The notes under the pieces are model-generated. The model did no database searches, was not told the origin of the DNA, and worked only from the letters and a program-made list of their open reading frames with translations. A program made the translations under genes and the position numbers. A DNA stretch of 64,000 bases from Alisma plantago-aquatica. Lineage: Eukaryota > Streptophyta > Magnoliopsida > Alismatales > Alismataceae. The DNA is taken from contig OY856412.1 in NCBI GenBank assembly GCA_963693085.1, forward strand, positions 347,506,457 through 347,570,456, written 5' to 3'. Shown piece after piece: positions 23,790 to 36,068 of the stretch (within the stretch, counting starts at the first letter, position 1; the number at the start of each line of letters is the position of its first letter).

Positions 23790-24250
23790 TTGTTGAAGAT
23801 TATTACATCTAGTGCTCTGCACGTTGGTCTAAATTTTAAAGTATATCATCCACTCTCTATTGATATCAAAGAAGTTCAACGACAATGTTACGAACTTCAA
23901 CTAGTTCAATTTGTGTTTGGTTTACCTAATTCCTTTGCACGTGTGGCAGACCAAATTTTATCTAGTTATCCCTTACCTACGCTACATGTTGCTCTCAAGC
24001 ACGTTCAACGCCTTTCTTCTACTATTTTTTATCACTCGATACTTGTGGTTTGCTCGTCTGATTCTGGTCAAGGATGTGGATGTGGTCGTGGTCGCAATCG
24101 TGGTGGACATACTCCTGGATGAGGACCTCCTTATGGACACAGTCAACCTCAACCTACTACTGTGAATTGCTTTTGCAACTTTTGTGGACCCACGAACCAC
24201 ACTGAAGACCATTATTGGGAAAAACATGGTAAACTTGCTTGGGCAAATTA
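23790..24250 (+). pseudogene. Copia B gag, C-terminal part
   Basis: The frame has SIDIKEVQRQCYELQLVQFV, FGLPNSFARVADQILSSYPL and ALKHVQRLSS, typical of copia gag (UBN2_3/retrotran_gag type), then a Gly/Arg-rich stretch. The zinc knuckle CNFCGPTNHTEDHY has His where the last Cys is expected. A TGA at about 24119 interrupts it. Confidence 0.7.
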
Positions 24251-25620
24251 GGTCTCCTCAAATGTTTGTGACGACTCCACTGTTACTGCCTCAAGTTCTA
24301 CACAACCCACAATTGAGTGGATTCATATGAAGTTTGACAAACTCCTCCAGACTCACCTATCCACGCCAACATCTACTATCGAAGGGGGTTCCTCTGCTCT
24401 ACTTGCATCTCCTATTACTTACGGTGGAAATAAATGGGTCATTGAATCTGGTGCAACTACCCATATTTTTGGCTGCTCCAAACTTTTCATTGCCTTCTTT
24501 AAAACTACATGTGTCCCTCCTATGACTATTGTGTATGGGACTCAGTTTGTTGTCCATGGTGTTGGAACTATATCTCTATCCAAAAATCTATCTTATATGT
24601 TCCACGCTTTCCTCTTAATTTGTTATCTGTTAGCAAAATTGTTAAGAGCCTTCAATGCTCGATTACTTTTGATCATGAGGGTTGTGTTTTTCAGGATCTC
24701 CATCTAAGGAAGAGGATTGGTTTGGGCCATGAGGGAGAAGATGGACTATACTACCTAGATGTGCCAAAATTAGATGCATCTCTATTATCTACTTCTGTGA
24801 CGAGTCTGCAGTGGCACTATCACCTTGGGCATCCTTCTGCTACAAAATTGCATTGCTTATTTCTAAAGATTTTTGAAAAATATTTTTTGTGTGAATCATG
24901 CCAATTTGGCAAATAAACTCGAGCTATTTTTCATAAGAAGCAAGAAATTAGTTCTAAAAATCTATTTGAAATTGTTCATACTGATATTTGGGGTACATGT
25001 TTAGTTTCTAGCTTGTGTGGATATCATTATTTTATTACCTTTACTGACGACTATTCCAAGGAAACTTGGTTGGTTCTGCTAAAGGGTCGTAGTATGCCTT
25101 TGCAAACTATCACCAACTTTTTTACTGATATCCAAACCCAATTCAAAACTACTGTCAAAATCTTACGAATAGATAATGCCTTAGAATCTATGCAAAAATA
25201 AATTGATCTTCTTTGTAGTTCTTGAGGTACCATTCATCAGACTTACTGCTCTTACACACCACAACAAAATGGTGTAGCAGAAAAGAAGAATTGTCGTCTA
25301 CTTGAGGTAGGATGCACAATTCTCCTTCACTATCATGTTCCTAAACATTTCTAGCCTGAAGTTGCTTCTATGGTGTGTCATTTAATCGATTGTATGCCAT
25401 CTTCTGTGTTACATGATCACATCCTTGTCTCTCTTCTTTATCCTGATGCGCCTGTGTTTTCCATTCCACCATGCATCTTTGGCAACACCTATTTTATTAA
25501 AAATCTTCGCCCTGGTATATCTAAACTTGACCCCGCTCCATTAAGTGTGTTTTTCTGTGTTATTCCTGAACTCAGAAAGGCTATTGGTGTTATGATCCTA
25601 TCAATCGGCAATGGTTTGTG
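24251..25620 (+). pseudogene. Copia B protease and integrase, broken
   Basis: The protease core reads WVIESGATTHIFG (24437-24475): the family's catalytic Asp in DSGA is replaced by Glu. In a shifted frame come YVPRFPLNLLSVSKIVKSL and the GAG-pre-integrase block LQWHYHLGHPSATKLH (24809-24856). Integrase follows with EIVHTDIWGTCLVSSLCGYH, FITFTDDYSKETWLV and TPQQNGVAEKKN (about 25258-25293), with several stops. The element could not have processed its own polyprotein in this state. Confidence 0.75.
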
Positions 25621-25949
25621 AGTGCAAATGTTGTATTTTTTAAAACATGTCGTACAACTCTGACAAAGGAGCTGCCTTATCTAGTGATTTGATGGATCCT
25701 ACTCCTCTGTATGATGGTAGTAGAATATGATCAAACTCATGAAGTTGAAGAGGTGTACATGGAAAGACCCATAGTTATAGTCCCCCCTCTGGCTCCTCAA
25801 CAATTAATTCCTCCCTCGTCGGTAGGTCATAACACCCCTCAGGTATTCACTGACCTACATCTTCCTATCAGCTTAAGGAAAGGTGTTTGTTCCTATACTC
25901 AAGATTAGATTAGTTATTACTACTCTTCAACTAATCTTGGTACTAGCTT

Positions 25950-27588
25950 TGCATGCTTTAACACTGCTTTGGCTGCTATTTATGTGCCAAATAATGCTAC
26001 ACAAGTTCTTCAAGATCCTTCCTGGCGTCAAGCTATGGAAACTGAAATGACTTCCCTATGAGATTGCAAAGACTTGGGATCTTGTTGATCGTCCTGCAAA
26101 CTATCCAACGGTTAGTTTTCATTGGATTTTTACTATTAAATATCAACCAGATGGTTCTATTGAATGGTTGAAGGGTAGACTTGTAGCCAAAGGTTACACT
26201 CAAACCTATGATGTGGACTACTTTGAAACTTTCTCTCATGTGGCCCATCTCAACTCTGTACGAGTTCTTATCTCTATAGTTTTCAATGGGCTTTTGCTTC
26301 TGTGACCTTCCCGACCATGATTTTTTATTTTAGATATTTCATTATTTCACTTGGAAATAATATTGGCCTCTTTATCAACTTGATGTCAAATTTGCCTTTA
26401 TGTATGGTGACCTACATGAGGAAGTTTATATGGAGCAACCACCTGGTTTTGCTAGTCAGGGGGATGTTCCAAAGTCTACAAACTTAGGAAAGCAATATAT
26501 GACCTAAAACAAAGCTCATGGGCATTGTTTGATAGATTAAGCCAGATACTTCTCAAGTTTCATTTTTGGTGCTCCCATTTTGATCATTCTATTTTTATTT
26601 GAAAAACCAGCTCTGGACTTGTTGTACTTGTTATTTATGTGGACGATATTATCCTATCCAGTGAAGATTCTGAAGGTATTGTAGCTTCCAAATGATATCT
26701 TAAACAACATTTTATTACTAAAGATTTGGGTAAACTCGGATACTTCTTTGGAATTGAAGTTTCCATATCGTCTTCTGGTATCTACCTCTCATAGCAAAAA
26801 TATGTGTTGGATCTTTTGACGGAAGCAGGATTGCTTGGCTCCAAACTCTCTAGTACTCCTCCTGATCCCAAAACCAATTGGGATGATGAATCTTCACCTC
26901 CATACCCTGGTAATAATAAATACCAAATAATGATTGGTAAACATATCTATTTCACTATGACAAGAGATGATGTAATTGTTGTTGTTGGACTTGTCAGTAG
27001 GTATCTAGACAAACCTCAACAATGTCATTGGGATGTTGTGTGTCACATTATTAAATACCTAAAATATTCTCTAGGAAAAGGTCTACTATGTCGTAGACAT
27101 GGGTACTGTAAACTTACTGGGTATTCAGACTCTGATTCTGCCAGTAGTCGTTGTGACAATCTACTTCTATTTACTGCTCCTTTGTTGGAGGAAACATGGT
27201 CAAATGGTACAGTAAAAAGTATATCGTGGTTGCCCGGTCGAGTGTTGAAGCTAAATATAGAGCAATGGCCCATACTTCATGTGAATTGATGTGAGAGCAA
27301 GGACTCCTCAAGGAATTTGAGATTTTAGACTCCGATCCTTTTACTATGCATTATGATAATAAAATTGCTACTTTTATTTCTAGCAATCCCACTTTCCATG
27401 AGCACACAAAGCACATCGAAGTGGATTTCCACTTTATACGTGAAGCTATTCTCTCTGGACGCATATGCACTCCTTATCTTAGGACAAAGGATCAAGTTGT
27501 TGATATCTTCACGAAGATAATTCCCAAGACACACTTTGATACACTGGTGGACAAGCTAGGCATGTTTGACATCTATGCTCCAGCTTGA
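25950..27588 (+). pseudogene. Copia B reverse transcriptase and RNase H, broken
   Basis: RT opens near 26025 with WRQAMETEMTSL, and has WLKGRLVAKGYTQTYDVDYF. The catalytic YVDD is at 26636-26647. TKDLGKLGYFFGIEV leads into RNase H, with YLDKPQQCHWDVVCHIIKYL and LTGYSDSDSASSRCDN. The last open piece (27346-27588) keeps HYDNKIATFISSNPTFHEHT to LVDKLGMFDIYAPA, the usual copia C-terminus. Stops and shifts are frequent. A stretch near 26280-26400 does not align with the family in any one frame. Confidence 0.8.
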
Positions 27589-27595
27589 GGGGGAG
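27586..27595 (+). promoter_or_regulatory. Polypurine tract of copia B
   Basis: The run gagggggag directly after the pol stop is the standard copia second-strand primer site. The LTR begins right after it. Confidence 0.65.
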
Positions 27596-27813
27596 TATTA
27601 GTATATATGATTTATGTGTTACTATGTGTTGTCTATTTTATTATGTGTTATCATGTATTGTGTGTTGTGTTTTGTGCTTTAGACTTGTCCTTGTCTTTAG
27701 CTCTTCCTTTATCCCATATTGCCTGATTTTGTATCTCCCTTCCTCTCTTTCTCTATAAAAGAGTGCTCTGTAATAATTTCACTTATGACAAGTAAAGGTT
27801 TTTTGCATTCTAT
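27596..27813 (+). repeat. 3' LTR of copia B (about 218 bp)
   Basis: It starts TATTAGTATATATG, a one-base change from the usual TGTTAG. It has a CTCTATAAAAGAG promoter-like site at about 27750 and ends near gcattctata, presumably a changed TCTACA. The exact right edge is within a few bases of the copia A2 join. Confidence 0.6.
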
Positions 27814-27815
27814 AA

Positions 27816-29024
27816 GCTACAAAGGTCAATCTTTGGATTGAAGCATGCATCTCAGAGCTAGAATCTTGGATTTAATAAGACAGTCAAAGAGTTTGACTTG
27901 AGTCATAATGAAGATGAGATCTTTGATTAAAAAAGATTTAGTGGGTATTCCACATAATCATGGGGAATCTTATCCTTATACTACAAAATATTAAAACCTG
28001 GAAAGAAAAGTACCTTCTCTTTGAAGGGTCAAGGCAAAGCATCATATGTGATAGGAATTGAGATCTACAGAGATAGATCTAAAAAGCTTCTCGACCTAAG
28101 AAAGAGCACATACATTGGCTAGATGTTGAAGGGGTTCAACATACAAGACTCAATGAGAGAAAATATGTCCATGTTCCATGGGATTAATCTCTCAAGAACC
28201 TAGTGTCCTCATTCTTGTGAAGAATGGGAAAACATGAGTGAGATGCCATATGCATTCACAATTGGGTCTATCATGAATGCAATGTTACGTACTTATCTCA
28301 TTATCTTGTATGTATTGACACAATGAGAAGATATGTACTCATCTCATTATCTCATATGTATCTAAAATGACAAGAGGATATGTACATATCGAGCTATCTC
28401 GTATGCAGTGAACATGACAAGTGGATATCTATCAGATCCCAATGAGAGTCACTGGAGTGCCATAAAGAACATCCTTAAGTACTTGAGAAGCACTAAAAGG
28501 ATTGGTTCCTTAATTTTGGTGATAAGGAAGAATTGGGTGTAAAGGGTTACACCAATGCAAGCTTCCAAAATGACAAATAAAATTAATGATTGCAATATAA
28601 ATTTGTATTTGACCTTAAAATAAGAACTGTAAACTGGAATTGTTATGAGCAGGAGACATTTGTTTAATTCTACATTGGAAGTTGAGTATCTTAGTGTTAT
28701 GAGAACATCAAAGGATATTGTATGGATCTATAAGTTCATATAGATGAACTTGTGGGAGATTCCAACCATTGATGACATAGTAGACATACTATGACAACAA
28801 TGGAGCTATTGGATAGGCAAGGAATCTCAAATAGCATACTACAACAATTTCATCGCATACGAGAAGTTGTACATTAAGGAGATTTGAAACTTGTAAAATA
28901 TTGACTAGGAGCAAACGTTGCTAACCTACTATAAAAGAGCTTGTTTAGCAAAAGTATGATGGACATATTACAATCACATGGAATAAGATTTGTGGGTGAT
29001 TGGATCTAAGAGCAAGTGGTAGTC
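27816..29024 (+). pseudogene. Copia A2 internal part: RT end and RNase H
   Basis: The first words match A1 (ctacaaaggtcaatct(a/t)tggattgaagca), so this is the same family from mid-RT onward. Decayed remnants of the thumb (GEASYVIGIEIYRDRS-like), the ATSMRY stretch and RNase H follow, all with stops. It ends just before the LTR at 29025 and lacks everything upstream of mid-RT. Confidence 0.75.
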
Positions 29025-30059
29025 TGTTGGTATGTATCTCTAGAGAGACAACCATATGATGATTGTAATGGGGCATAGATACCTGATTTGATAATGATAA
29101 AGGTAATTTTATCTATCATGTTTGTCTCAATTATGAGATGATGACACAAATATAATAGATGTCTAAGGAATGATGTTACCTGATGACATATGTCTTTAGG
29201 TTGAGGACCTGAACAATGGGATGGGATCATATGTATGATAAGAGTACACACATTATTGTTACGTCCCTAGTTAGATATTACTATGGAAGCAAAATAGACA
29301 ATAGTAATACATAAGACTAGAGTGTGTGTTGACTGATGACAGAGTCTCATTAGTCATGATATGTGATATCAAGTCAAGCACACAGGTATATGTTAAAGAC
29401 CAATATATTTGACAGACCCACCTTGAGAGTGATACATGGCTACCATGGAATGGTAGCCAGAATCAGCTCTCATAGTTATAGTGGTGATTGTGGTTCTTAG
29501 ACTTGAAGTCACTACACTCATCACATGTTTTTCAATGTATTTAGACATCATCCAATGTGACCTTGAATAAGGGTTGCCATAAAGGTGAAGCTCAGGTGCA
29601 TTGTGACTCATGGGGATTGAGTGTGAGTGATGTAGATGGGATTTGTCCTTCCTACAGGAGATTTCTATCTAGTCCACTTGATAACAAAGACTGAGAAACG
29701 TACGACCATACTCATGTGAATCAATATATGATATGTGAGCTCACATGCATCTCATATAGTCTTCTCTAATTCAAGGAGCATGGATTGAATGTTGAATAGT
29801 ATGACAATTCCATGCCTCAAGTTCCATGCCTCAAGTTGAAGTTGTTCTCCAACTTTCCAAATTCCTTCGGTATCAATGATGTGCTGCTAGACACCACTCA
29901 TTGCTTGTGATGTCATAAATTGGTTATGGATATTCACTACCAACGTAACTTGGGACCTATAGGGTCACACACATAGGATGCACTTGGAATAGAAGTTTAT
30001 TCATGAATGGTGATTAATTTGCTTACCAAAGTGTTTAGGTATTCAATTAAAAAGCATTG

Positions 30060-30440
30060 GTTGAAAATGACTGACTAGACTATGAACTGGCCAGTTCAAG
30101 TGTTGAACCGATCGGTTGGAGTGTCAGGTTAATTGAAACTAAATTCGCTGAATTGTGCCTGAACTAGGGCATAAGCCGACCTCTTCACTTGGTGAACTGA
30201 TTGAATCATGTTCTCAAATGACGGGTTCAAGAGATGAACCGCTCAGTTCATTTATCAAATCAATTGGATCAAGGATTATTGTTGATGTCATGTTGTGAAT
30301 TAATTAGATATTAATTGTCGATACAATTGTGATTGGGAAACATAGTGAAATGACTGATTCAAGGGTTGAACCGATCGACTCACAAGCCAACTAATCGGTT
30401 CACTCTTGAACCAATCGATTCATCGTTAGCAGCTTCGTCA
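30060..30440 (+). promoter_or_regulatory. AACCGATCGGTT-type array in copia A2 U3
   Basis: At least eight related units occur: gaactggccagttc, gaaccgatcggttgg, gaactgattg, gaaccgctcagttc, gaaccgatcgactc, ctaatcggttc, gaaccaatcgattc. Several are perfect or near-perfect palindromes. The array stops about 60 bp before the TATA box. Confidence 0.6.
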
Positions 30441-30500
30441 AAATTATGAATTTTATCTCTCAACTCCCAAATGGACTGGGGATCCTGACCATGGCCCTCC

Positions 30501-30509
30501 TATAAATAG
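30501..30509 (+). promoter_or_regulatory. TATA box of copia A2 LTR
   Basis: TATAAATAG, the same nine bases as in the A1 LTR at the corresponding place. Confidence 0.6.
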
Positions 30510-31589
30510 AAGGGAATTGGGGGCTTCCCAGACACAGCAATAAGCTCTGACAATTATTGTCCTCTCTGGTTGTGGCAACCAAGAGAGCCCAAGCAAGTCC
30601 TAGACATAAAAGGGAGGGATATCAAGGGAGAGAAGATTGTGAGAGTGAATCAACCCTAACATGTTGACGTTCAAAGGGACAACTCCTTCCCATTGGATCT
30701 GGTAGCGCAACGTGGAGTTCCTGGTGGTCTGTGTGGACTCCTATAGAGGCAAGGAGGTTGTTTCCAACTTGTAGGAGGATAAAGTTAATCTACTGTCTCT
30801 GGTGATCAACCAGGAGGTTGTTGTTGACATTGTCCAGATGCAATTCAAAGAAAGGTGCACGCTACTACTACATAAAAAGTTGTGGTAGGACTTGCTCCAT
30901 GACTAGGTATAGTTCTTGTTACCCTCTTTCCTATATACATTATTATTGATGTGATCTTCTAGTTAGGAAATCAGGCATTAAAAATTTTATTTCCACTGTG
31001 TAATTTTTCACAAAGATTTCCCAATAGAGACAATGAGTGAAGTGAATGACATATGAATGACTACATAAAATGATGTAATGAACCTTATGTAACTTGATTT
31101 CATAGTTGGGAAATGTCTTGTGATTACCTTTATGTAATATTTCATACTTGTATGCATAGTTTTATAGTAGTATTTGATATCACATGTTTGATTTCAATTG
31201 TGATTTTACATGTGTTTAGTTTACATTGTTTGGTTGTGTTGCTCGTGTTCGTACAACAACACATGTGTATTATGTGAAGTTAATTAATGAGTTCATTATT
31301 GATTTAAAAACATAGGAAACTAAACATATATACAACAACACAAATTTCAAGTCTCATCACTAGTGGGTAAAATAATATTGATTTTAAAACATACACAACA
31401 AAATTAATTTTAATCAAGTCATACTTAGAATCTAAATAAGCATAGATATTTATTTTTATTTTTTAAATGAATAATTTGTATTGTACTACATTATTGTATT
31501 GAATGCAGTCAGATTGTAAAATATATATAATCCAAACAGTTCCATGTTACAAGAAGATCACAATGAAACCAAATCTTGACTAGGTTGCC

Positions 31590-31730
31590 AAACAAAATCA
31601 GACTATGACTAAATCCTGATTGGTTTTCCAAATAGAATTAGATTGAATCCTAACCAGACGACCAGAACCAAAGTGGGTTTCCAAATAGAATTAGTTTGGA
31701 TCCAGACCAGACTATTCTAAATCTCTGAAT
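31590..31730. repeat. Degenerate short tandem repeat
   Basis: Three related units start at ggttgccaaacaaaatcag, ggttttccaaatagaattag and gggtttccaaatagaattag, each followed by a variant of gattgaatcc...accagac. Each is about 40-55 bp. The flank ccaaaccaaacaggggc (about 31775) resembles the edge words of some plant DNA transposons, but no partner edge was found. Confidence 0.4.
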
Positions 31731-32199
31731 AACATTGACTAACCCAGTTGTGACTACACAATCCCAGTCCCAAACCAAACAGGGGCTTGGACATCATTGA
31801 AGTTGGACTCTCGGGCAATAAAAATCTTACCAAACTCTAAACTCCACTGAACCCATCCTAGCAGTCTAGGTTTATAACACTAAGACCAACATCAAAGTAT
31901 GCTCTAATTTTCCCTTTACAAATTGTTCTGACAAACCCTCCTAAAGAAAACCTCCTTATCTTTTGACAAAATTCTATGAAATCCTTTGAGTATTAGAAAA
32001 TATTAATAAATCTTTAACCCAAACATGATTTGCCACTTTCCTTATCATTTGTCCCCACCACTTATTTGTGATATATTTTTTCGTGAGAACTTTCAACTTT
32101 TAATATTCCAGTTTCTACTTCCCATCCAAATTTGAAGGCAGATGCATTGTCTTCACCTTCAAACTGACTAAAGTTAGAATTGTATAAGTACTTCCCTCT

Positions 32200-32300
32200 T
32201 CTTTTCAATTGATCATTCTCTATCTCCCTCTCTCTCTCTTATCTATCTCTCACACACTCTCTCTCTCTCTCTATCTATGTCTCTTTGTGTGTCTCTTTCT
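32200..32300. repeat. CT-rich microsatellite
   Basis: Imperfect runs of (ct)n with inserted ta, ca and tg steps. It explains the Leu/Ser-rich open frame at this place. Confidence 0.8.
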
Positions 32301-32814
32301 CACCATGTCTCCATATTTAGCTCCATCACTACCCATGTTGAGTTTTTGGCATATCGACTATTTCTCAACTACCCATGAGATGATGACCTCTATGAGTCAT
32401 TTTCCCTCTAGATTCCCAACAAGAAAAGGATTTCTGGAAGGAAAAAATAATTTTTAGCTCATTATCACACTTGGATCACTCTAAAAATAGATTATACACT
32501 CTTTTTTTGTAAAAGAGGTATCTTGCTCGTAGAAATGTTATTTTTAGTAGTATTTTTGTCCTCTTCATTTTTATCCAACATAGTTGATCCTTCTTCCTTC
32601 TGTCATCCATTGTTTTGCAACATATATTGAGTCTGATTAAATGGATGATGATGGGTGGAAGAAAAGTATTGAAATGAGTCTTAAATACATGTAACATGGT
32701 TTCATTCAATAAAATGGGATTTGCATATATCATAGGAGACTGACATTCCCACACATTTGTTATATAGTTTCTCTAATATAGATATTCTAAGAGTTTACCC
32801 ATATTACTTCACAT

Positions 32815-33480
32815 AGATCCTATTGGGATGTGGGTGTGAGAAGAAGAAGTGATTGAGGTCCATGTCAATGACTTATATGATCTAAAAGTTCATCTAATTC
32901 TAGTTCTATATTAACCAATCACTTTGGTTGTACCTAATAGTTAGATTGTTTAATTTTTACATGTTTTAAACATAATATTATTTATAACTAGAAACTACAC
33001 TACATAGTAATCTAATATTTGATTGTATTGTGTACCGTGACTGGTGTGTTCAGTCAACTACTATTTAGCTTTGTTGTTAATGAGGGTTCATGTTAATTAA
33101 ACATGTTTCATGTTCATCATTATTCATGATTGGCATTATTTGTTAACTAGTATTGACCTTCATAGGTTAGCAACATGCATGCTTATCATAATTTGGATAA
33201 CTAAGATTGGAATGATTATAAATTAAAATCTGAAGTGAATCATCCATCAACATAAAAAAGCCATTTGTGGCAATGCATGTCCACATTTATTTGACTAAGA
33301 TCTTAATGGGATGTAGGTATGAGATGAATAAGTGATTAAGGTCCATGCCAAAGACTTATATGATATGCAGCTTCATCCCATTCTAGTTCTAGATGAACCG
33401 GTTGCTTTGTTGGTACCTAATAGTTTCAATTTTGATTTTTACATGCTTTACACCTTATCATTTGGTTTAAAATAGGTTCT
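32815..33480. repeat. Diverged direct duplication, about 175 bp units
   Basis: The unit at 32815-32990 (gggatgtgggtgtgag ... gtgattgaggtccatg ... gacttatatgat ... ttctagttctat ... ggt(a/t)gtacctaatagtt ... tttttacatg) recurs at 33290-33480 with similar order and many changes. The units are about 475 bp apart. They may be remains of one old repeat family or two ends of a decayed element. Confidence 0.5.
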
Positions 33481-34870
33481 TCTCTATTTGCAATGGTTTT
33501 TATTTTTAAATTTTTAGAATGTTGGAATGTTTAAAGTTTCAAGATAATTTGCCCTATTATCTAGCTATCTAAAACCATCAGTGGCTATCTTATTAATTAT
33601 AGCACACCCGCATATGGATTCTCAATGATTCGGATATCCCTCGGGTTGGGTTACTATCTTTAACTGGAGTTGGGTGTAGTGTGTGTTAGATATTATGGTA
33701 AAATATGAAGAAAGTGAACCAAATATATAATGCAAAAGTCATAATTCCAGGTACATTATCAGACTGGGGTTTAGTTGGTTGTTAACCACCATTGAAGATG
33801 TTAGATCCATATTGTGGGATGGATGGAGCTAACTCCACATAGCAGTTGAATACTATTGCAATAGGGTGCACATGGGTGTAGATTGTCATATTTATGACAT
33901 GATGTGATATTATCGGTGTTTTCTTGGGTCTAGACTACTTTCTATCTTGTAGTGTAATGGGTGTAATATGATATAGTTGTTCTCCTGTGACATTTGTATG
34001 TACTTTTATCTTCTAAAACCTTGCCTTTCATGGACTTGCTGAAAGTTCCTCTACTGCAAGGGCCTCTTCCTTTTCAAGTAATTGTGCCTCATTTAAAGTC
34101 CACCCCTACAAGTTTACATCATAAGTGATAGAATCTATATGAAATACTTAGAATCTTTCTCATTTTTACACAGAAAATCATAGTGGGAAGTATTTCCCTT
34201 TGTGGTTTACACTATGAGATGTTTGCATGTTCTTTTAATTTTTTTAGGATATCTAGGAACACTCAGATTATTCCGTCTATCAATTGATGTATTTTGATTT
34301 GCATTCCATATTTTCCTTCTGATGTACATCTAAGCATCATTTTTTTTCATCATTCTATTAGTCATCTAGTCTGTCAAATGAGATAGGAACACTCTTGATG
34401 ACCAAAAAAAATTTATATTTGCAACCTGAGAATAACATATGACACTTTTTTTAACATTTTTTTGTTGATTTTGTGTGTTCAATTAATCCTTGTTTCATGT
34501 TTAGGGATTGGTTTAGGCCCACCCAATTTCTGTTAATTGTGTGGTTAAATTAAAACAAAATCAAAAAATTCACATTAAACTTTCCCATATGTTACCATTC
34601 ATCAAATATAAGTTCTACCCATTACAAAGGGGTAAAAGATGAGTATTCACTCAATCTAGCGTCTTTTTCATGGTTTAATCACAAAATCTATACATGAGTA
34701 TGAACCATGTAATGTTGGCCAATAATTAGGATCTTCATAATGTGCTAACTATGATTAGCCAGGCCATCTCACCAGTCTTTAGGACATTGGAAATGTGTTT
34801 AAATTTGGAAAAATTGACTTTGTGGCCCACTAGCTTTTGTGAGATGGTTTGTTTTGCATTATATAAGCGG

Positions 34871-34887
34871 TGAGTTATTCCCCTTTT
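34871..34887. repeat. Target-site duplication of LINE-1, 3' side
   Basis: TGAGTTATTCCCCTTTT, repeated exactly at 39673-39689. Four more T follow before element sequence, which is the short poly(A) end of the minus-strand LINE. Confidence 0.85.
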
Positions 34888-35107
34888 TTTTGGAGAAGGT
34901 AAAATATTACTGATATATCAAAAGGTGAAAATTATAGAGGATATGGACCTCATATACAAGTGGGCTTACACTACAAAATCTCATTGTTTGAGAATCAAGC
35001 TATCCACATTCCTCCCCATACCTGGTTTGGCTTTAATAACCCAAATCATGTTATTTACAAACTTTTCAAAAAGAAAAAAAACATCACTTTCCCCTTTCAC
35101 ATGCACT

Positions 35108-36068
35108 CTATAGCATTTCATTCTTTCCAAATGTAGTAACACAGTCCAGTGACAGCGATTCCAACAAAAACATTAGTTCCTTTACTCTGCTTGATTCTCT
35201 CCATCCAAAAAATGGCTTCATACAGCTGGGTGGGTGGATTACCACCCCAGCCCATTTTAAGGCACAACCTACACCACATATACTTAGAGTAGTTGCAGCC
35301 AAAGAAAAGGTGTTCATGCATTTCCACCTCATATTTGCAAAGAACGCAGGTATGATTGCAGTTTAGCCCCCATCGCCTAAGATGATCCCATGTAGGGATC
35401 TTATATAGGATGCATTTATATGAGCAACATCTCCATTTGGGAATGCGGGTTGTGTTCCAAAGGAAATGAAATCAAGGAACCTATGGCATGTAATAGTGGG
35501 CAACTTTTCAAGGTTGGGCATTATCATAGTACAACACCCACTTCCCATTGACCCTGCAGTACTCATTCCTAACCTCCTTCCGCATGTTGCACATCGAACG
35601 CCACACTCTAGACCCAGCATTATGTCCATATATCTCCAGGTTATTGCCATATCTTCTAGCCATCCACACGCTCCAGCATGAGTTTTCATTTGTGAGAAAG
35701 GTATCAAGTCTTCTACCTGTAGCAGCAGCTGCTAAATCAGTAGGGTCAATAAGATTCAATCCACGTTCTTCATATCTTTTAGCCACAATGTCCCAAGCCA
35801 CGGCATGAAACTTTCCTCCCCAAATAAAAGTAGCAATGATACTCTGAAATTTCTCAAGCATGAACCTGGGAATATCAGCTTGCATACACCAGTAGCGCAC
35901 TTTTCCCGTCAGTACTGTTCTAGCAAGAACTAATCTGCCGGCCATGGACATCCTCACACTAGACCAGCTGTCAACTTTTTCTCTAAGGTTATCAACACAT
36001 GCACTAAAATCCCTACCCTTAGCTCTGCCTCCACATATCGGAATGCCCAAATAGTGGGTGTGGAACAA
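35108..36068 (-). pseudogene. LINE-1 ORF2 C-terminus with zf-RVT
   Basis: The frame from 36068 holds HTHYLGIPICGGRAKGRDFS, WSSVRMSMAGRLVLARTVLT and FIWGG...AWDIVAKRYEERGLNLI, the connection region of plant LINE ORF2. After a shift near 35430 it ends with the zf-RVT part: WDHLRRWGLNCNHTCVLCKY, EMHEHLFFGCNYSKYMW and CYYIWKERNA. The zinc-binding Cys/His residues in CVLC...H..FGC are kept. Confidence 0.85.

Larger units (their letters stand above)
23790..27813 (+). mobile_element. Ty1/copia retrotransposon B, 5'-truncated
   Basis: Gag, protease, integrase, RT and RNase H follow one another on the plus strand, then a polypurine tract and a short 3' LTR of about 218 bp. No 5' LTR or gag N-terminus is present. 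The proteins and the LTR differ clearly from family A. The left end joins the third ORF of Tat+ and the right end joins the RT of copia A2, so the block was rearranged after insertion. Confidence 0.8.
29025..31027 (+). repeat. 3' LTR of copia A2 (about 2.0 kb)
   Basis: It begins TGTTGGTATGTATC and ends near TTTCCCAATAG, matching the A1 LTR tips with one or two changes. The internal order also matches: motif array (30060-30440), TATA box (30501) and cttccttcccattggatctgg-type downstream part. The two family-A LTRs are about 22 kb apart in the same orientation and have drifted clearly, so they are from separate old insertions. Confidence 0.75.
31028..34870. other. AT-rich stretch without recognisable gene
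   Basis: No open frame shows a domain on either strand. What can be seen: a degenerate triplication at 31590-31730, a CT-rich microsatellite at 32200-32300, and a diverged direct duplication at 32815-32990 and 33290-33480. It ends at the target site of LINE-1. It may be old element debris or plain intergenic DNA. Confidence 0.6.

Noticed and set aside
6542..31027. The two family-A LTRs as the two ends of one long element
   Set aside because: Each LTR directly follows its own RNase H region in the same orientation and they have drifted clearly, so they are 3' LTRs of two separate copies.
32209..32457. Leu/Ser-rich frame that resembles a signal peptide
   Set aside because: It is coded by the CT microsatellite at 32200-32300.
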